64,000 bases of DNA from Panagrolaimus kolymaensis (GCA_028622995.1 JAJQJQ010000025.1:3162001-3226000), one strand, 5' to 3'. Positions 11,168 to 24,805 are shown, counted from the first letter of the stretch. Made by a program: numbers and translations. The notes: a model not told the origin generated them from the sequence alone.

Positions 11168-13233
11168 ACTCCTGCCATAATCGATTTCCAAAAAATAGTT
11201 TTTAATTTAAATATTTATCTCGTTATTATGTTTAAAGTTTTGTATGAGGAATTATTTTTATAAAGCTTTTTATTATTGTAAAATTGAAAAAAATTTAGCA
11301 GGTTTTGTTTATGCATATTTTTGGCGTATTTTCTTATTTTTCAATTTGAATTAGACGCCTTAATTTTTAAAAAAGAAGTGGCATGTGAAAAGAAAAATTG
11401 AACTTTGAAATATGCTCTAACTAATGAAGGTTGTCGCCATAGATAATATTTTATTAAATTTGAACAAATATATAATTTTAAAAATTCACAAAAAAACATA
11501 AGGCGTGATATTGAAAGCTAAAAATTTTTTTACACTTAATGATTTTTTAAAATATTATTGCTTCCAATCATTTCTTCTTTGTGAATAAGTAAAAATGTTT
11601 CATACAATTTTTAATTTGCAACGTTTTTTCATTCCTTTTTTTTAAATCAAAGATCACATTGCTAAATTTCTTTTCAATGAAAAAATAAAGTTTGCCAGAC
11701 AGTCGCTGGAGGTCGCCTCTCCCCTCGTTCTCAGTTTTGACCAAAACAAATGAAGTATGTAAAGGCAAAAAAATTTTAAATTGTGGTTTGTCCCATCTTA
11801 TCAAAACAAACTTTTCTTTTTTTCTTATTCACATCCAAGAACAGCAGCGATCTCTTTTTGCGCAATCGTTTGCTATTTTTCTTTGCCCCAACAAACGCTT
11901 AGAAAAAACAAAAAATGATGGGAAAGCAAGCGAGCAAAAGAAAAAAAGATTGTCTGTGCCTGCGCGTGCGTGCCTGCCTTTCAAAGTGTATTTGTTAGAA
12001 AAAAATTTTTTTTTGCGTTTTTTGTTGTAATTTTGAGTGGTTTTTTTTTCTCTTGAACTTATCTTATTGGAAAAAAACTTCGTCAAAATATTGTTGCTTA
12101 AATAATTATGTGAAGTAATTTTTCTTGAATTTAGTTTTTTGTAATCTCTTTCTCCTTGAAAAAAAAAGAAATGTGAAAAAAAAATAAAACTAAAAAAATC
12201 AAATTCTTTTTTGAAAATTTAAATTTTTAACTTTGTTGCATAAAATTGTTTTATCGAGTTTATTTTCAGAAAGTCTTCCCATATAAAAAATTTGTTTTTA
12301 GGCTAAAATTTTGCCGATAACTTTTGTTCTTGATCTCTCCAATCTTTAGACTTTTATTTTAGGGTATTTTTTTCATCACAAGAAAAACCCTTAGACTTTC
12401 CCGTTTTCCATTTTATCGCTGTTTTTTGATTTCTTTCCTTTTTTTAAACCAAAAACATTCGCAAATTGTTCGCTGAAAGCAAAGAACAAAGTTTTTATCT
12501 TTCTTTTTTTATGTGTTTTTCATTTCAAAATAGTGACCTTTCTTTGAAAAAAAATACAGCCATTCTTTTCTTTTTTGTACACAAAACCTACGTTTATCTT
12601 TTGGTTTTTTTTTGTTTTTTTGCAAAAAGGAAAGCCTTTTTTGCTTTGAGGCGGAGATTTGAGTTTTCATAAATTTTTTTATCAATGGTCATTTCTTATC
12701 TGACTGAACTCACAAAAATATTGTGGTTGTAATTTTAGTTTAATTTTTTTGGAAAGGTTCAGAGAACACGATTGCGATAGGGTTGAAGTCTCTCTCTCTT
12801 TTTTTAGGCCAATTTAAAACAACAAAATGTGTGTAAAAATAAAGAACTCGATTAGTTCATTTTTTTAAACAAAAATTTTTTTCTTCACAAATAAGTGAAT
12901 CTGAAGTAAAAGTTTTGGGATTTCATTTTTACGGATAAAGTTTATTTCGCTTTTTCTAATTCTAACTTTTAAATTTATCAGACTTTTTTATAAACACAAA
13001 ACCTTGATGCTCTCAAGCTCACATTTTGGGACTATCAATCCAATCAATTTATTTAAAGTTATAGCTTATAAGTAATTCTTAATTTTAATCCATAAATGTA
13101 TTTTTTCACGCTTTTTGTTTGTATCTCAAGATTATCCCCTTCTTTGTTATTTTTCTTTTAAACCACATCCTTCATTTTTTCATATTTTTTTTTCAGGGAA
13201 CGTTTTGCCCGATTACATAATTTTATCATTCGA
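11168..13233. other. Long intergenic region upstream of the CAD gene
   Basis: About 2 kb of homopolymer-rich A/T sequence. Open frames near 11692-12086 exist on both strands but have simple-sequence composition and no family resemblance. A tttttcag acceptor at 13196, 38 bp before the CAD start codon, is a plausible trans-splice or 5'-UTR intron site. No RNA gene was seen. Confidence 0.5.
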
Positions 13234-16200
13234 ATGCTTGCATCTCCATCGCTTTCATCCCAAACGTTTGAAGAAATGTCGGGTACTTTAGTTCTTGAAG
13301 ATGGAACTAAATATTATGGAAAACTTTATGGTGCAACTCGATCCACCGTTGGTGAAGTTGTATTTCAAACGGGAATGGTTGGATATTGTGAAGCTTTAAC
13401 GGATTCTTCGTATCATAAACAATTTTTAACCCTCACTTATCCACTCATCGGAAATTATGGTGTTCCTAATTTTGATTTATTCGATGAATATGGTCTTCCA
13501 AAATATTTTGAATCTCATAAAGTTTGGCCTGCTGCTTTGATCGTCGATCGTCTATGTCCGGAAGATGAACATAGCCATGGCGATGCTGTGGAATCCCTTT
13601 CTCAATGGCTTTTTAATGAAGGTGTTCCTCTTCTAGCTGGAATTGATGTTCGTGCGTTGACGAAAAAGATTCGAGAAGGAGGAGCTATGAAAGCTAAATT
13701 AATCATTGAAGCCGATGATCCTGATAGCATTGAATTTGTTGATATCAATAAAGATAATTTGGTTGAAGAAGTTTCAGCTAAAGTAAGTCTTTCTCTAAGT
13801 TTGTTATCAGTAAAATTTGCATTCTAAACGTTTATCTAAAATTTCTTAATTTGAATATATATACCATTCAATTTTTTTAGATAGTTCTTACATATGGTAC
13901 GGGTGATTTAAATATCCTTGCTGTGGATTGCGGGTTAAAAAATAATCAAATTCGATGTCTTGTTAAACGTGGGGCTATGGTAAAAGTTGTTCCATTTGAT
14001 CATCCAATTGAACGTGAAACAGGTAATTCAATCATTCCCAAAAAAAATTATATATCCAATCCTTAAATATTTGAAATCTTTAGGTTATGATGGTATTTTC
14101 CTTTCCAATGGACCTGGTGATCCATCAATGGTTACAAATCTCATTGAAAGCCTTTCAAAAATTATTGCCAAACCTAATTCCAAGCCCGTTTTTGGTATCT
14201 GTATGGGCCATCAAATGTTAGCTAAAGCTATTGGTGCTGAAACATATAAAATGAAGTAAATGTTTATACATTCTAAAATTCTTCTAAAACCATAATGTTT
14301 AGATATGGTAATCGAGGCCATAATCAACCCTGTACTCATCTCGATACAGGTCGTTGCTTTATTACAAGTCAAAATCATGGCTATGCTGTTGACGTCCAAA
14401 CTCTTCCAAATGATTGGGTTGAACTTTTCTTAAATGAAAATGATAAAAGTAATGAAGGGATTTGTCATAAAGAAAAGCCATTCTTTAGTGTACAATTTCA
14501 TCCTGAACATTGTGCTGGTCCCAGCGATATGGCTTGCTTGTTTGATGTTTTTATTGATGCAGTTAAAAAAGCAAAAGCAAATGAAAGCTTTGTGTAAGTT
14601 TTAGATTTTCACTTAAAAACGGTTTCTGAAAATTATAATTTTTTAGTGTTCGAGATTTAATTCAACAAAAATTATTCTACAAAAATACTTACAAAATTGC
14701 TGAACAAACTAAAGTCCTCATTCTTGGTTCGGGTGGTTTAACAATCGGACAGGCGGGAGAATTTGATTATTCTGGAGCTCAAGCCATTAAAGCTTTAAAA
14801 GAACGTGGAATTAAAACAGTTTTGGTTAATTCCAATGTTGCCACAGTTCAAACTAAAAAAGGTTTCGCTGATCAAACTTATTTCCTTCCTGTCACCAAAG
14901 AATATGTCACTGATGTATGTGCTTTAACTTGATTTAAAAATTTATGATTAAAGCTACTCTATTTTTTTAGGTAATTAAAAAAGAGCGCCCCTCTGGAATT
15001 CTATGCACATTTGGTGGTCAAACAGCTCTCAATTGCGCAGTGGATCTTTATCGAGATAAAGTATTTGAAAAATATAATGTTCAAGTTCTTGGAACTTCGA
15101 TTGATACCATTATAACCACGGAAGATCGAGAAAGATTTAATGAAGAAATTAAATCCATCGGGGAACAAGTTGCTCCAAGTAAAGCTGCAACAACCATTGA
15201 AGATGCTATAGCCGCAGCAGAAGAAATAGGTTATCCAGTTCTTTGCCGTGCCGCTTTTGCCCTCGGTGGTCTTGGTTCTGGATTTGCTTATAATCGAGCC
15301 GAACTTCAAAGCTTAGCTCAAAAAGCTTTAGCTGTTTCAAATCAAGTTTTAATTGATAAAAGTTTACTTGGCTTTAAAGAAGTTGAATATGAAGTTGTTC
15401 GAGATGCTTTTGATAATTGCATCACCGTGTGTAATATGGAAAATATTGATCCCGTTGGAATTCATACTGGCGAAAGCATTGTTGTTGCTCCATCTCAAAC
15501 TTTAAATGATGCCGAATATAATGCTTTGAGAGAAACAGCGGTGAAAGTTATTCGACATTTTGGTATTATTGGTGAATGCAATATTCAATATGCTCTTCAT
15601 CCAACTAAACTTGAAGTAAGTTGTTGAAATGAAAAATATAAAAATCCAATCCAAAAAAGTGGAAATTTAATTTATGCAAATTTTAATTGATATTTTTCAA
15701 TTTATTCTTATCCATTTTTTAGTATTTCATTATCGAAGTCAATGCTCGTTTATCTCGTTCATCAGCTCTTGCGTCCAAAGCCACGGGTTATCCATTGGCT
15801 TACATAGCCGCCAAACTCGCCCTTGGTGAAAGACTTTCTGATCTTCGAAATTCTGTAACTCAAAAAACAACGGCTTGTTTTGAACCTTCTCTCGATTATT
15901 GTGTAGTCAAAATTCCACGATGGGATTTATCCAAATTTGCTCGAGTCTCCACTAAAATTGGATCATCCATGAAATCAGTGGGCGAAGTGATGGGAATTGG
16001 TAGAAGCTTTGAAGAAGCCTTTCAAAAAGCTCTTCGAATGGTTAATGATAATTATGAAGGATTTACACCATTTATATTTAAAAACAAGTTAACACCCGAA
16101 CATTTTACATGTCCCACGGATCGTCGGGTGGATGCCATCGCTTATGCATTATTTAATGATAAATATTCGGTGGAACAAATTCATGATCTAACAAAAATTG

Positions 16201-19200
16201 ATAAATTTTTCCTGTTTCGAATGAATAACATCATCGAAATTTATAAAAAGATTCAAAAATTTCAAGGCAAAATGGTTCCAAGACATTTATTGCTTGAAGC
16301 CAAACAAGCTGGATTCTCTGATCTTCAAATTGCGCGAACAATAAAAAATTCTGAAAAAGCTATTCGACAACAAAGAAAAGAACTAAAAATTTTGCCATTT
16401 ATTAAGCAAATTGATACCGTGGCTGCTGAATGGCCAGCAACCACTAATTATTTATATTTAACTTATAATGGAATTGAACATGATGTTGAACCAAATACAG
16501 TAAGATTTATATTTAAAAAATTCGTGGCACGACTTAATGTTATAAATTTTTTTAGCATAATAGTGTCGCGGTACTTGGAAGTGGAGTATATCGAATTGGA
16601 TCATCCGTTGAATTTGATGCCTGTTGCGTTGGATGTGTAAAAGAATTAAAAAAATTAGATTATCAAACTATCATGATTAATTGCAATCCTGAAACCGTTT
16701 CCACTGATTATGATATTTGTGATCGACTTTATTTTGAAGAAATTAGTCTTGAAGTAAGTCAACAATTATTAGTTTAAACTAACTTTCTTTGGAAAAATAA
16801 ACTAAAACAAATATTTTGTCCAAATAAAATTACAAAAGAAGTTTCATGGATGAAGATATGCTAATTTTTTTCGTAATAAAAAAAATTCTATAAATAGAAA
16901 AAATCATTTTACTGAATTAGTAATTTAACTTTTTAGGTTGTTGGAACAATTTATGAATTTGAACGCCCTAAAGGTCTAATTCTTGCTTTTGGTGGTCAAT
17001 CTCCAAATAATATTGCCATGCAACTTACTCGAGCTGAATTTGAACCTCGTGTCCACATTTTTGGCACAAGTCCTGATAGCATCGATAATGCAGAAGATCG
17101 ACTTAAATTCAGTCGAGCTCTCGATACACTTAAAATTAAACAACCCCGTTGGAAGAATGCTACAAATGCGAAGGAAGCTGAAGAATTTTGTGAAGAAGAA
17201 GGTTATCCATGTTTGATTCGACCCAGTTATGTCCTTTCTGGAGCTGCCATGAATGTTGCCCATAACAAAGATGATTTAAAAAATTTCCTAAAAGAAGCTA
17301 CCGTCGTTGCTAAAGATCATCCTATTGTGGTTTCTAAATTTATTGGTGGAGCAAAAGAAATTGATGTGGATGCTGTAGCTAAAAATGGCGCCATCGTGTG
17401 TATGGCTGTTTGCGAACACATTGAAAATGCTGGAATCCATTCTGGTGATGCTACCCTTGTTTGTCCTCCATTTGATTTAACTCAAAAAACCATCGATCAA
17501 ATCAAATTTATTACAGCTAAAATAGCTGAAAAACTCAAAGTTAAAGGTCCTTTCAATATGCAATTAATAGCAAAAGATGATGAATTATTTGTTATTGAAT
17601 GCAATCTTCGAGCTTCCCGTTCATTTCCATTTGTATCAAAAACCTTGGATTTTGATTTCATTGCTGCTGCAACTTGTGTGATGATGGATAAACCTGTTAA
17701 AGTTCCAGAAGATGTTATGTGGGGAAGACGAGGAAAATTTGGTGTTAAAGTTCCACAATTTTCTTTCTCTCGTTTAGCTGGAGCTGATGTGATTCAAGGA
17801 GTTGAAATGGTTTCCACCGGTGAAGTGGCATGTTATGGAAAAGATCATAGAGAAGCTTATCTCAAAGGTTTACTTGCAACGGGCTTTGTTTTACCAAAGA
17901 AAAATATTTTCTTATCTTTTGGTGGAACTTCTGTTAGTTAAATTTACTGCTTTTAAAATTTCCGTTGCAAGATTGAAATTTATTTTTTTTTAAGATAAAA
18001 CCAGAAATGCTTGAATCTGTTAAAATTCTTTCAAACCTTGGATTTGATTTATTTGCAAGCAAAGGCACAGCAGATTATTACAATAATGAAGGAATCAATA
18101 TTCAAACCGTGGATTGGCCATTCCAAGAAGGCGAAGGTGGAAATAATGAAAAAGGCACATCTTCAAGTGCCAAAACTGCAGCTTTTGCTAAAACAGTTGG
18201 AGATTATGTTGAAAATAAAGATTTTCATCTTGTTATTAATCTCCCAATTAAAGGATCTGGAGCATATCGAGTATCAGCATATCGAACACAAGGATATAAA
18301 ACTCGTCGAATGGCTGTTGATAATGGAATCCCTCTGCTTACAGATGTAAAATGTGCTAAATTATTTGTTAAAGCTCTCGAACAAGCAAAAAATAAACTTC
18401 CATTATTTAATTCTCAACTCGATGCAATTTCTTCCATGCAACTCAAACGCTTACCCGGATTAATCGATATCCATGTCCACTTTCGAGAACCTGGAGGCGA
18501 ACATAAAGAAACTTGGGAATCTGGATCTAAAGCAGCTATTGCTGGAGGCATCACCCTTGTTTGCGCCATGCCAAATACCAGTCCTCCTTTAACGGATGCA
18601 GAATCATTTGAACTTGTGGAATCCAAAGCTGCTGCTTCATCCCTCGTTGATTATGCTCTATTTATTGGAGCCACACCAAATAATGCTCCAATTTCAATGG
18701 AACTCGCAAAAAAAGTTGCTGGAATGAAAATGTATTTGAATGAAACATTTGCGGCTTTACAAATTCCAAATGTTATGGATTGGATGAAACATTTTGAAAC
18801 TTTTCCTAAAAATCGACCAATCGTTTGTCATGCAGAAAAACAAACCTTAGCTGCAGTTTTAACCGTGGCCCAATTAACTCAACGCCACGTTCATATTTGT
18901 CATTTAGCAACGAAAGAAGAAATTGAAATAATTCGTAAAGCTAAAGAATCGGGTTGGAATGTCACTTGCGAAGTTTGTCCCCATCATTTAATTTTCAATG
19001 AAACTGATTTACCTCCAAATTTAAAAGAAGTTCGACCTCGTTTAGCTTCAGCTGAAGATTCCAAAGCTCTTTGGGATAACCTTGATTACATTGATTGTTT
19101 TGCAACTGATCATGGTAAGTTTTTTTTTGTGAAATACCAAGTGATCAAAAATTTATGCATAAAAATGATTTTTTTTTTGAATATTTTTTGTTGAATACTA

Positions 19201-20984
19201 AAAACTAAAAATGCAAGATTTACAAAAAGTATAATTTTTGCTTTGGCTGCATTTTTTACGTATTTTAGGATTAGAAAAACTAAAAATTTGATTACTAATT
19301 TGCCATATTAATTTCAGCTCCCCATACACTTGAAGAAAAAGAAAAGGGCACTCCTGGATATCCTGGAGTTGAATATATGCTTCCATTATTGCTTACAAAA
19401 GTTAAAGAAAAGAAACTTACAATGAAGCAACTCATTGATCGACTTTATACAAATCCAAAGAAAATCTTTAACCTTCCTGAACAACCTGATACTTATGTTG
19501 AGGTTGCAATAGATGAAGAATGGACCATCCCTGAAAATGGTGGCTACAGTAAAGCTGGATGGACACCATTTGCTGGAATGAAAGTAATTGGAAAAGTTCG
19601 AAGCGTGGTTATTCGAGGAAAAGAAGTTTACGTGGATGGAAATATGATTGAAAAGCCTGGTTTTGGACAAAATATTCGTCTGGCTTCCACCACCGAAACT
19701 GCAGTTGCTGGAACTCCATTAACCAAAGCAATGGAAGACGGAAACAAATTTGAACATTTAACTAAAAATCGAGTTGATTCCATTTATGCCACCGACTTGG
19801 TTGCTTCAAGTCCTCCCAAACGCTCATTATCACCCGAAGAAAATCCACTTTATCAAAAAGATATTATCAAAGTTGAAATGTTCACTAAAGCTCATGTCCA
19901 TCAAATTTTGGAAGAAGCTGAAAAATGTCGAACTAGTATTGAAAATCGTGAAATTTTAGTGGATAAATTATCTGTGAGTTTTTAAGATTTAAAATAACCC
20001 ACCTACTCTTAAAAGCAAAACCACGTAATTTTTGGGCGAATAATTTAATCAAAAATATTGGGGCTAAAAAATTTTGAGACTTTAACTTTAAAATAATTTT
20101 ATCTTTCAAATTTTATATTCTATTTTACTTTTTTTCAGGGCTATGTTATGGGTTCAATGTTTTATGAAGTTTCGACTCGAACTAAATGTTCATTTGGTGT
20201 TGCAATGAAGCGATTGGGCGGAGCAGTGGAAGATTTCGATGCTACTTCATCTTCAGTTAAAAAAGGCGAATCCCTTGAAGATTCCATTGCCATGATGGAT
20301 TCTTATTCGGATGTTATCGTTCTTCGACATCCTGAAGTTGGAGCAGCTGAACGCGCAGCCGCTATAGCTCGAAAACCCGTTATTAATGCTGGAGATGGAA
20401 CTGGACAACATCCAACTCAAGCCCTCCTCGATCTTTACACCATTCGTACAGAACTTAGTACCATCAATGGACTCACAATTGCCATGGTTGGAGATCTTAA
20501 AAATGGTCGAACTGTTCATTCTTTGGCTAAAATCCTTTGTCTTTACAAAAATATTACTCTTCATTTTATTTCACCAAACGAAGATCTTGGAATGCCACAA
20601 GAAATTATTAAATACATTCAAGCAAATTCCCATAATTTTACAATGAAAAAATTCACCAAATTTGCTGATGGCATTCGAGGCGTGGATTTAATTTATATGA
20701 CTCGAATTCAAAAAGAACGATTTACTAAAGTTGAAGATTATGAAGCTGTTAAAGGTTCCTTCATTCTCACCCCTCAATTGCTTAATGAATCTCGAGAAGA
20801 TGATGAAGATTATGATATTCTTCAACATAATAAAAAAGTTCCCATCGTTATGCATCCTCTTCCTCGAGTGGATGAAATCAGTCCTGAAGTTGATGCGGAT
20901 GAACGAGCAGCATACTTCCGTCAAGCTCAAAATGGAGTTTATGTTCGAATGGCTTTACTCAAAATGGTTCTTGGAATTTCCTAA
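13234..20984 (+). CDS. pyr-1: CAD: carbamoyl-phosphate synthetase II / aspartate transcarbamylase / dihydroorotase
   Basis: Twelve exons (13234-13782, 13881-14022, 14084-14255, 14303-14593, 14647-14914, 14971-15615, 15723-16499, 16556-16753, 16937-17936, 17996-19114, 19318-19973, 20139-20984) give 2220 aa, close to the usual CAD length of about 2225. The trifunctional cytosolic enzyme performs the first three steps of de novo pyrimidine synthesis. Domains in order: glutamine amidotransferase (Cys in [10 protein letters not shown], His-Glu in [10 protein letters not shown]); two CPSase halves ([17 protein letters not shown]; second half from [15 protein letters not shown]); MGS-like regulatory domain ([12 protein letters not shown]); dihydroorotase ([11 protein letters not shown], Lys in [16 protein letters not shown] spanning an intron); linker; ATCase ([34 protein letters not shown]). 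All catalytic motifs are intact. The ATCase has an acidic loop ([15 protein letters not shown]) longer than usual. The start at 13234 could instead be the in-frame ATG at 13276. Confidence 0.97.
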
Positions 20985-21538
20985 ATATTTACTAATTATT
21001 TAATTCTTTTGATTTATTTCATTATGTGTTATTTATAATATTTTTTATATTTTTTTCCTAGCATTATTTTTCTATAAAAAAAGTTTTCGAATAATTTTTT
21101 CCGTTATTTTGAATTGCCGCAAATGCGAAAAAGTTTACAAAATTGTTTCATTTTTTATTTTTATGATATAAAACAACGCTAAAATAAAAATAAAACGTTG
21201 CTTTTTGAAAAAGAAAAAATTTTCCTATTGCTCATTTGTCATTGTAGAAAAAAATAGACGTCGCTAAAAAAAACAAAAAAATTTAAACAATATTTTTGCG
21301 GCAATTTTAGAGCTGACATGTATAAAATATTGGGAACACGAAAAGACTTTAAAAAAAGTCTGACAATGTTAAAAGAAAAAACAAATTGTGGAGAGTATGT
21401 GACGCACGAAAGCAACATAGAACAACCATTTTAAAACGCCTATGAAAAAAATTTGCTTTTCCTTTTTGTTGAAAAAGCTTTAGTAAGAGAGGTGGAGCTA
21501 AACCATTGTAATTTTGGAGCATCGACTTGCAAAAAGGT
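20985..21538. other. Intergenic, no gene seen
   Basis: A/T-rich 3' flank of CAD and 5' flank of the peptidase-like gene. Several AATAAA-type words lie near 21180-21200, but no specific polyadenylation site can be chosen. Confidence 0.4.
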
Positions 21539-21545
21539 TATAAAA
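21539..21545 (+). promoter_or_regulatory. TATA box
   Basis: TATAAAA, 57 bp upstream of the ATG at 21602 and followed by a purine-pyrimidine mix suited to a start site about 30 bp downstream. The spacing resembles that of the cysteine-rich peptide gene at 24881. Confidence 0.55.
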
Positions 21546-21601
21546 GCGGTCAAGTTTAATAGAAAAGATACATTATACATTGCTTCTTCAAATTAAATAC
21601 T

Positions 21602-22521
21602 ATGGAAATGTATCGGTTATTCGTTTTTATGTGTTTTATTTTATCTTTATCTGATGCTCATCGCGCCAGAAAAGGGCTGGGAAAAGGTTCTAAACTCCGT
21701 GGTTTCTCCACAACAACAATTCCACCCGCAACAACCCGTTCCCTTGAATTATGTCAAAAGTATCCTGATAAATATGTTTTACCACCTTCTTCGCTCACAG
21801 TATGGGATCAAGATAAAACAGCAGCCTGCTAGGCCTGTGTTGGAGCTGACGCACTGGCACTCCACGCTCATCGACAACAACTTACTGCAATTCCTGTAGC
21901 ATTATCTGCGCAACAATTGCGCGAATGTTCGAAAAGGCCATCAACCTCTGATAAAAAAAAACCGCCGGGAAATTTTATGTCATATGTAAGTGCCTTTTTT
22001 ATTTTTATTTTTTTATGTAATTCTTTGATTATCAAAAAATTCTAATATCTTAGGTTTTCGAATACGCAAGTGAAAAGAGTTTGCAAGAAAATAGCACTTA
22101 TGCATTTACCAAAGAAGAAAATATCTGCCGAGAAAACGTCAAATTTATGAAAATCAAAGCAAAAGACCACCGAGAAATAAAAGGAAAGGAAAGTTTGAAA
22201 ATTTGTGCTGAAAAAACAGTTGTAATTGCCGCAATAAACGTTACTGAAAGCTACAAACGAACCAACGGACAACAAATTGTAACCGAAGAATGTGCTACTG
22301 ATGCTTTGCTTGGTCCTCTCCCCATGGCACGTAATATTTTCCAAAATGTCATAAAAATATGTGTAGAACATTTTGAGCTAGGCAGATTTTGCCCAGAGAA
22401 AAATCACCTAAAAACGGTTCCTTGTCAGCTCTTTTTTTTCTCTCTCGAAAAAAAGCAATCAATACTTGCTTGTTTTTTTGCACTTTTTTTTCAAATAAAT
22501 AAATGTGTGTTTTTTTGTTAG
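21602..22521 (+). pseudogene. Papain-like (C1A) cysteine peptidase, broken by an in-frame TAG and a truncated 3' end
   Basis: Exon 1 is 21602-21985 and exon 2 starts at 22054, joined in phase 0. A signal peptide (MYRLFVFMCFILSLSDA) opens the frame. Before the stop lie the motif WDQDKTAAC and, in the same frame after it, ACVGADALALHAHRQ and ALSAQQLREC. These match the papain active-site segment and the LSEQQLVDC block: the oxyanion-hole Gln lies six residues before the catalytic Cys, as in papain. The codon after that Cys, normally the conserved Trp (TGG), is TAG (21830-21832). Exon 2 resembles the middle of the domain (FEYASEKSLQENSTYAFTKE). No catalytic-His segment follows; the frame runs into a dispersed repeat at about 22430. 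There is also almost no propeptide. Probably a pseudogene; stop readthrough is less likely. Confidence 0.7.
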
Positions 22522-22620
22522 GGACGTCGCACTTTTTTTCAATTTGAATTTTTTATTTTATTGTTTTTATTTTATTTTATTTTAATAGCTTTGAAAAGCG
22601 AAAAAACATTAAAATAATAT
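22430..22620 (+). repeat. Dispersed repeat, copy 1
   Basis: This segment shares the ordered words AAAAAGC(G/A)ATCAATA(C/T)TTGC, GTGTG-TTTTT and TTTCAATTTGAATTTTTTATTTTA with copies at about 23760-24020 and 27295-27580. The copies are diverged and A/T-rich. This one truncates the peptidase pseudogene. Confidence 0.55.
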
Positions 22621-23759
22621 TTGCTTCATAACTTTGTAAAAAGTTGTTTGTATGAAAATATGTGTTATTCAAATATAAATTTAAAAAAGATGAGAATTAA
22701 GATAAAACAAGGTCATGTTGGGCGTGCGCCGCAGCCTAAATATATGTTTAAACGCATTTTTATTATCAAACTGAGGACAAAGAATAAAAAAAAATATTAT
22801 TAAATCATGAGACGTTTCGCACAAGAAAAATTTGTTAGAAACAAATCATGGATGTTTCAAAAAACTGAAAGAAAAAACATTTTTACGTCTTTTTTTTCTT
22901 TTGACGTAAAAGCAATATGTATTTATTATGCTTTTTATCACTCCCTCCGTTATTTATTTTTTTGAACACAAAATGCACAATCAATAGTGTTGCTCTCTGT
23001 TTTTTACATCCTTCCTTTTTTTAAAGAAAAAGCTATATTTTGCTTTAGCAATGCTTTTTTGTGTTTCCCTTTAACGTTTGCTATGTTTGAATATTTTATT
23101 TAATTTTTTTCTAAACTTTTTTTAATAAACTTTAATAAACAATAGCAAATTTTTTCTTTGCTTCTATTAAATTTTAATTTATTCAACGTTTGTCAACAAA
23201 CAAAAATTTATTTATTTTAATTTAAATATTCGACTCCTTTAAATACAAATGATTTTAAATCATTACGTAATCATAGTAAACTACATGATATGTATGGCAA
23301 ATAAAAAACAGTTGGGGAACAATAATAATAAAGAAATTGAATATTAAAATTAACAACGTTATTTGTTTATTTATTTAAAATATGTTAATCATTTTTTATT
23401 CAATTATGAAAAGACCCAATAAAAAGGTTCTGAAATTTGAAGGAATAAAAAAAATGAAGGTTACAAAGTTTTTATTTTTCTCAGAGATTTTTGAGAAAAA
23501 TTCTATTAAATCGTCATTTTTAACTTGAAACCACCGATTTTAGGGTTTTTTTTTGCTGCTCGAAACGATGCTTTCCAATTTATTTTTAACAACCTAAGAT
23601 AGATTTAATTCTAATAATTTTTAAAACTTAATTTAAAATGACGTTCTAGCAAGTAAGTTTGTACAATATACCACTCACTTAAATTTAAAAAAAAAACAGA
23701 AATATTATTAAAACAAAAATTTAAAATAATAATGAAAAAATACTTTCATTGCTCCTAAA
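22621..23759. other. Intergenic, no gene seen
   Basis: Very A/T-rich, with short palindromes such as TGATTTTAAATCA near 23250. I found no coding or RNA feature. Confidence 0.5.
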
Positions 23760-24020
23760 AAAACAAGAGACGTGTTTTTTTTTCTTCATAGCTCAACTTT
23801 TCCTGCTTCTTTTTTTACACTAAAAGCGATCAATACTTGCTTTGGGGTGTTTTTTTTTTTTTGCCCTCTTTTTATTCTTTTTTTTCATTTGCAAAATATG
23901 TTTTTTCCGTTGTCGACATTATACTTTTTTGTGTTTGAATTTTTTATTTATTTTTTGGTTTGTTTATTTTATATGTCCAATATTATTGATTTTACGAGCA
24001 AAATAAAAAAAAGAGAAGTG
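23760..24020 (+). repeat. Dispersed repeat, copy 2
   Basis: It opens with AAACAAGAGACGTGT, contains AAGCGATCAATACTTGC and a TTTGAATTTTTTATTTA stretch, and ends in AAAAGAGAAGTG. The same order is seen in copy 3 at 27295-27580. No terminal inverted repeats are obvious. Confidence 0.6.
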
Positions 24021-24805
24021 TGAAATCAATGAAAAAACAGCGAATGTTAGGCATGGACTGAAATCATTGTTGTTGTTTTATGTTAGAGGAGGTATTGATA
24101 TCGCCATAAATATTGCCGATTTAGTCGGTGACCATTATCACATTGAAAAAGATAATATTGAATTAGATCATAAGCTATCACAATAAATCACCATGCAATT
24201 CATTAGATGATATCCACACTATAGGAGCCATATAATTTGCTTGCATTTTTATTATAAAGGTTTAATACGTACGCAAATTAAACGTCCACATTGAAGAGAG
24301 TTTTGACAAAATTATGATAGATGCCGTAAAAGAACACCGACATCCAAAAAAAAATTAACGATAGGCAAATAAATACATAGAAAAAAAGTACCGAAAAATG
24401 TCGCCATTCTTGTTCCCAGTTGAAAAAAGGCAAAGAACTAAAAATAGGTCAAGAACAGTAGTAGCTCAGAGTGTTTATTTTCTCAATGCATTATTCAAAT
24501 TCCATTTTTAATGTTAGCAAAAAGTAGACATTGTTATCTTTCAACAAAAACTTTTTCCTTTCTTATTGCACAGATTTTTAACGAATGCTGTGAAGAAAAA
24601 TTTCATCATCAAAAAAGAAATTAACAAATATAACTTGACCGAAAATTTATCGATGAAATTCCTAATAGGCGTTTTCAGTTTATTTAAAACAAACATTTTT
24701 CTCGTATGGTAATCAATCAAAATAGTCTGTCTTTAGATTTTGGGTGTTTCTTTCATAGCAGAAATTTGGTCTTTTAATTTTTAAGGTGTAAATAAAATAG
24801 ATGAC
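24021..24805. other. Intergenic, no gene seen
   Basis: A/T-rich 5' flank of the cysteine-rich peptide gene. A short open stretch near 24080-24190 (GVDIAINIADLVGDHYH-like frame) has no support as an exon. Confidence 0.4.

Noticed and set aside
11692..12086. Overlapping frames on both strands upstream of CAD
   Set aside because: Simple-sequence composition rich in Lys/Phe, no splice structure, no recognisable domain.
15001..15309. Antisense frame in CAD exon 6
   Set aside because: Shadow of a strongly supported coding exon; similar shadows occur at 16976-17263, 19386-19670 and 20253-20564.
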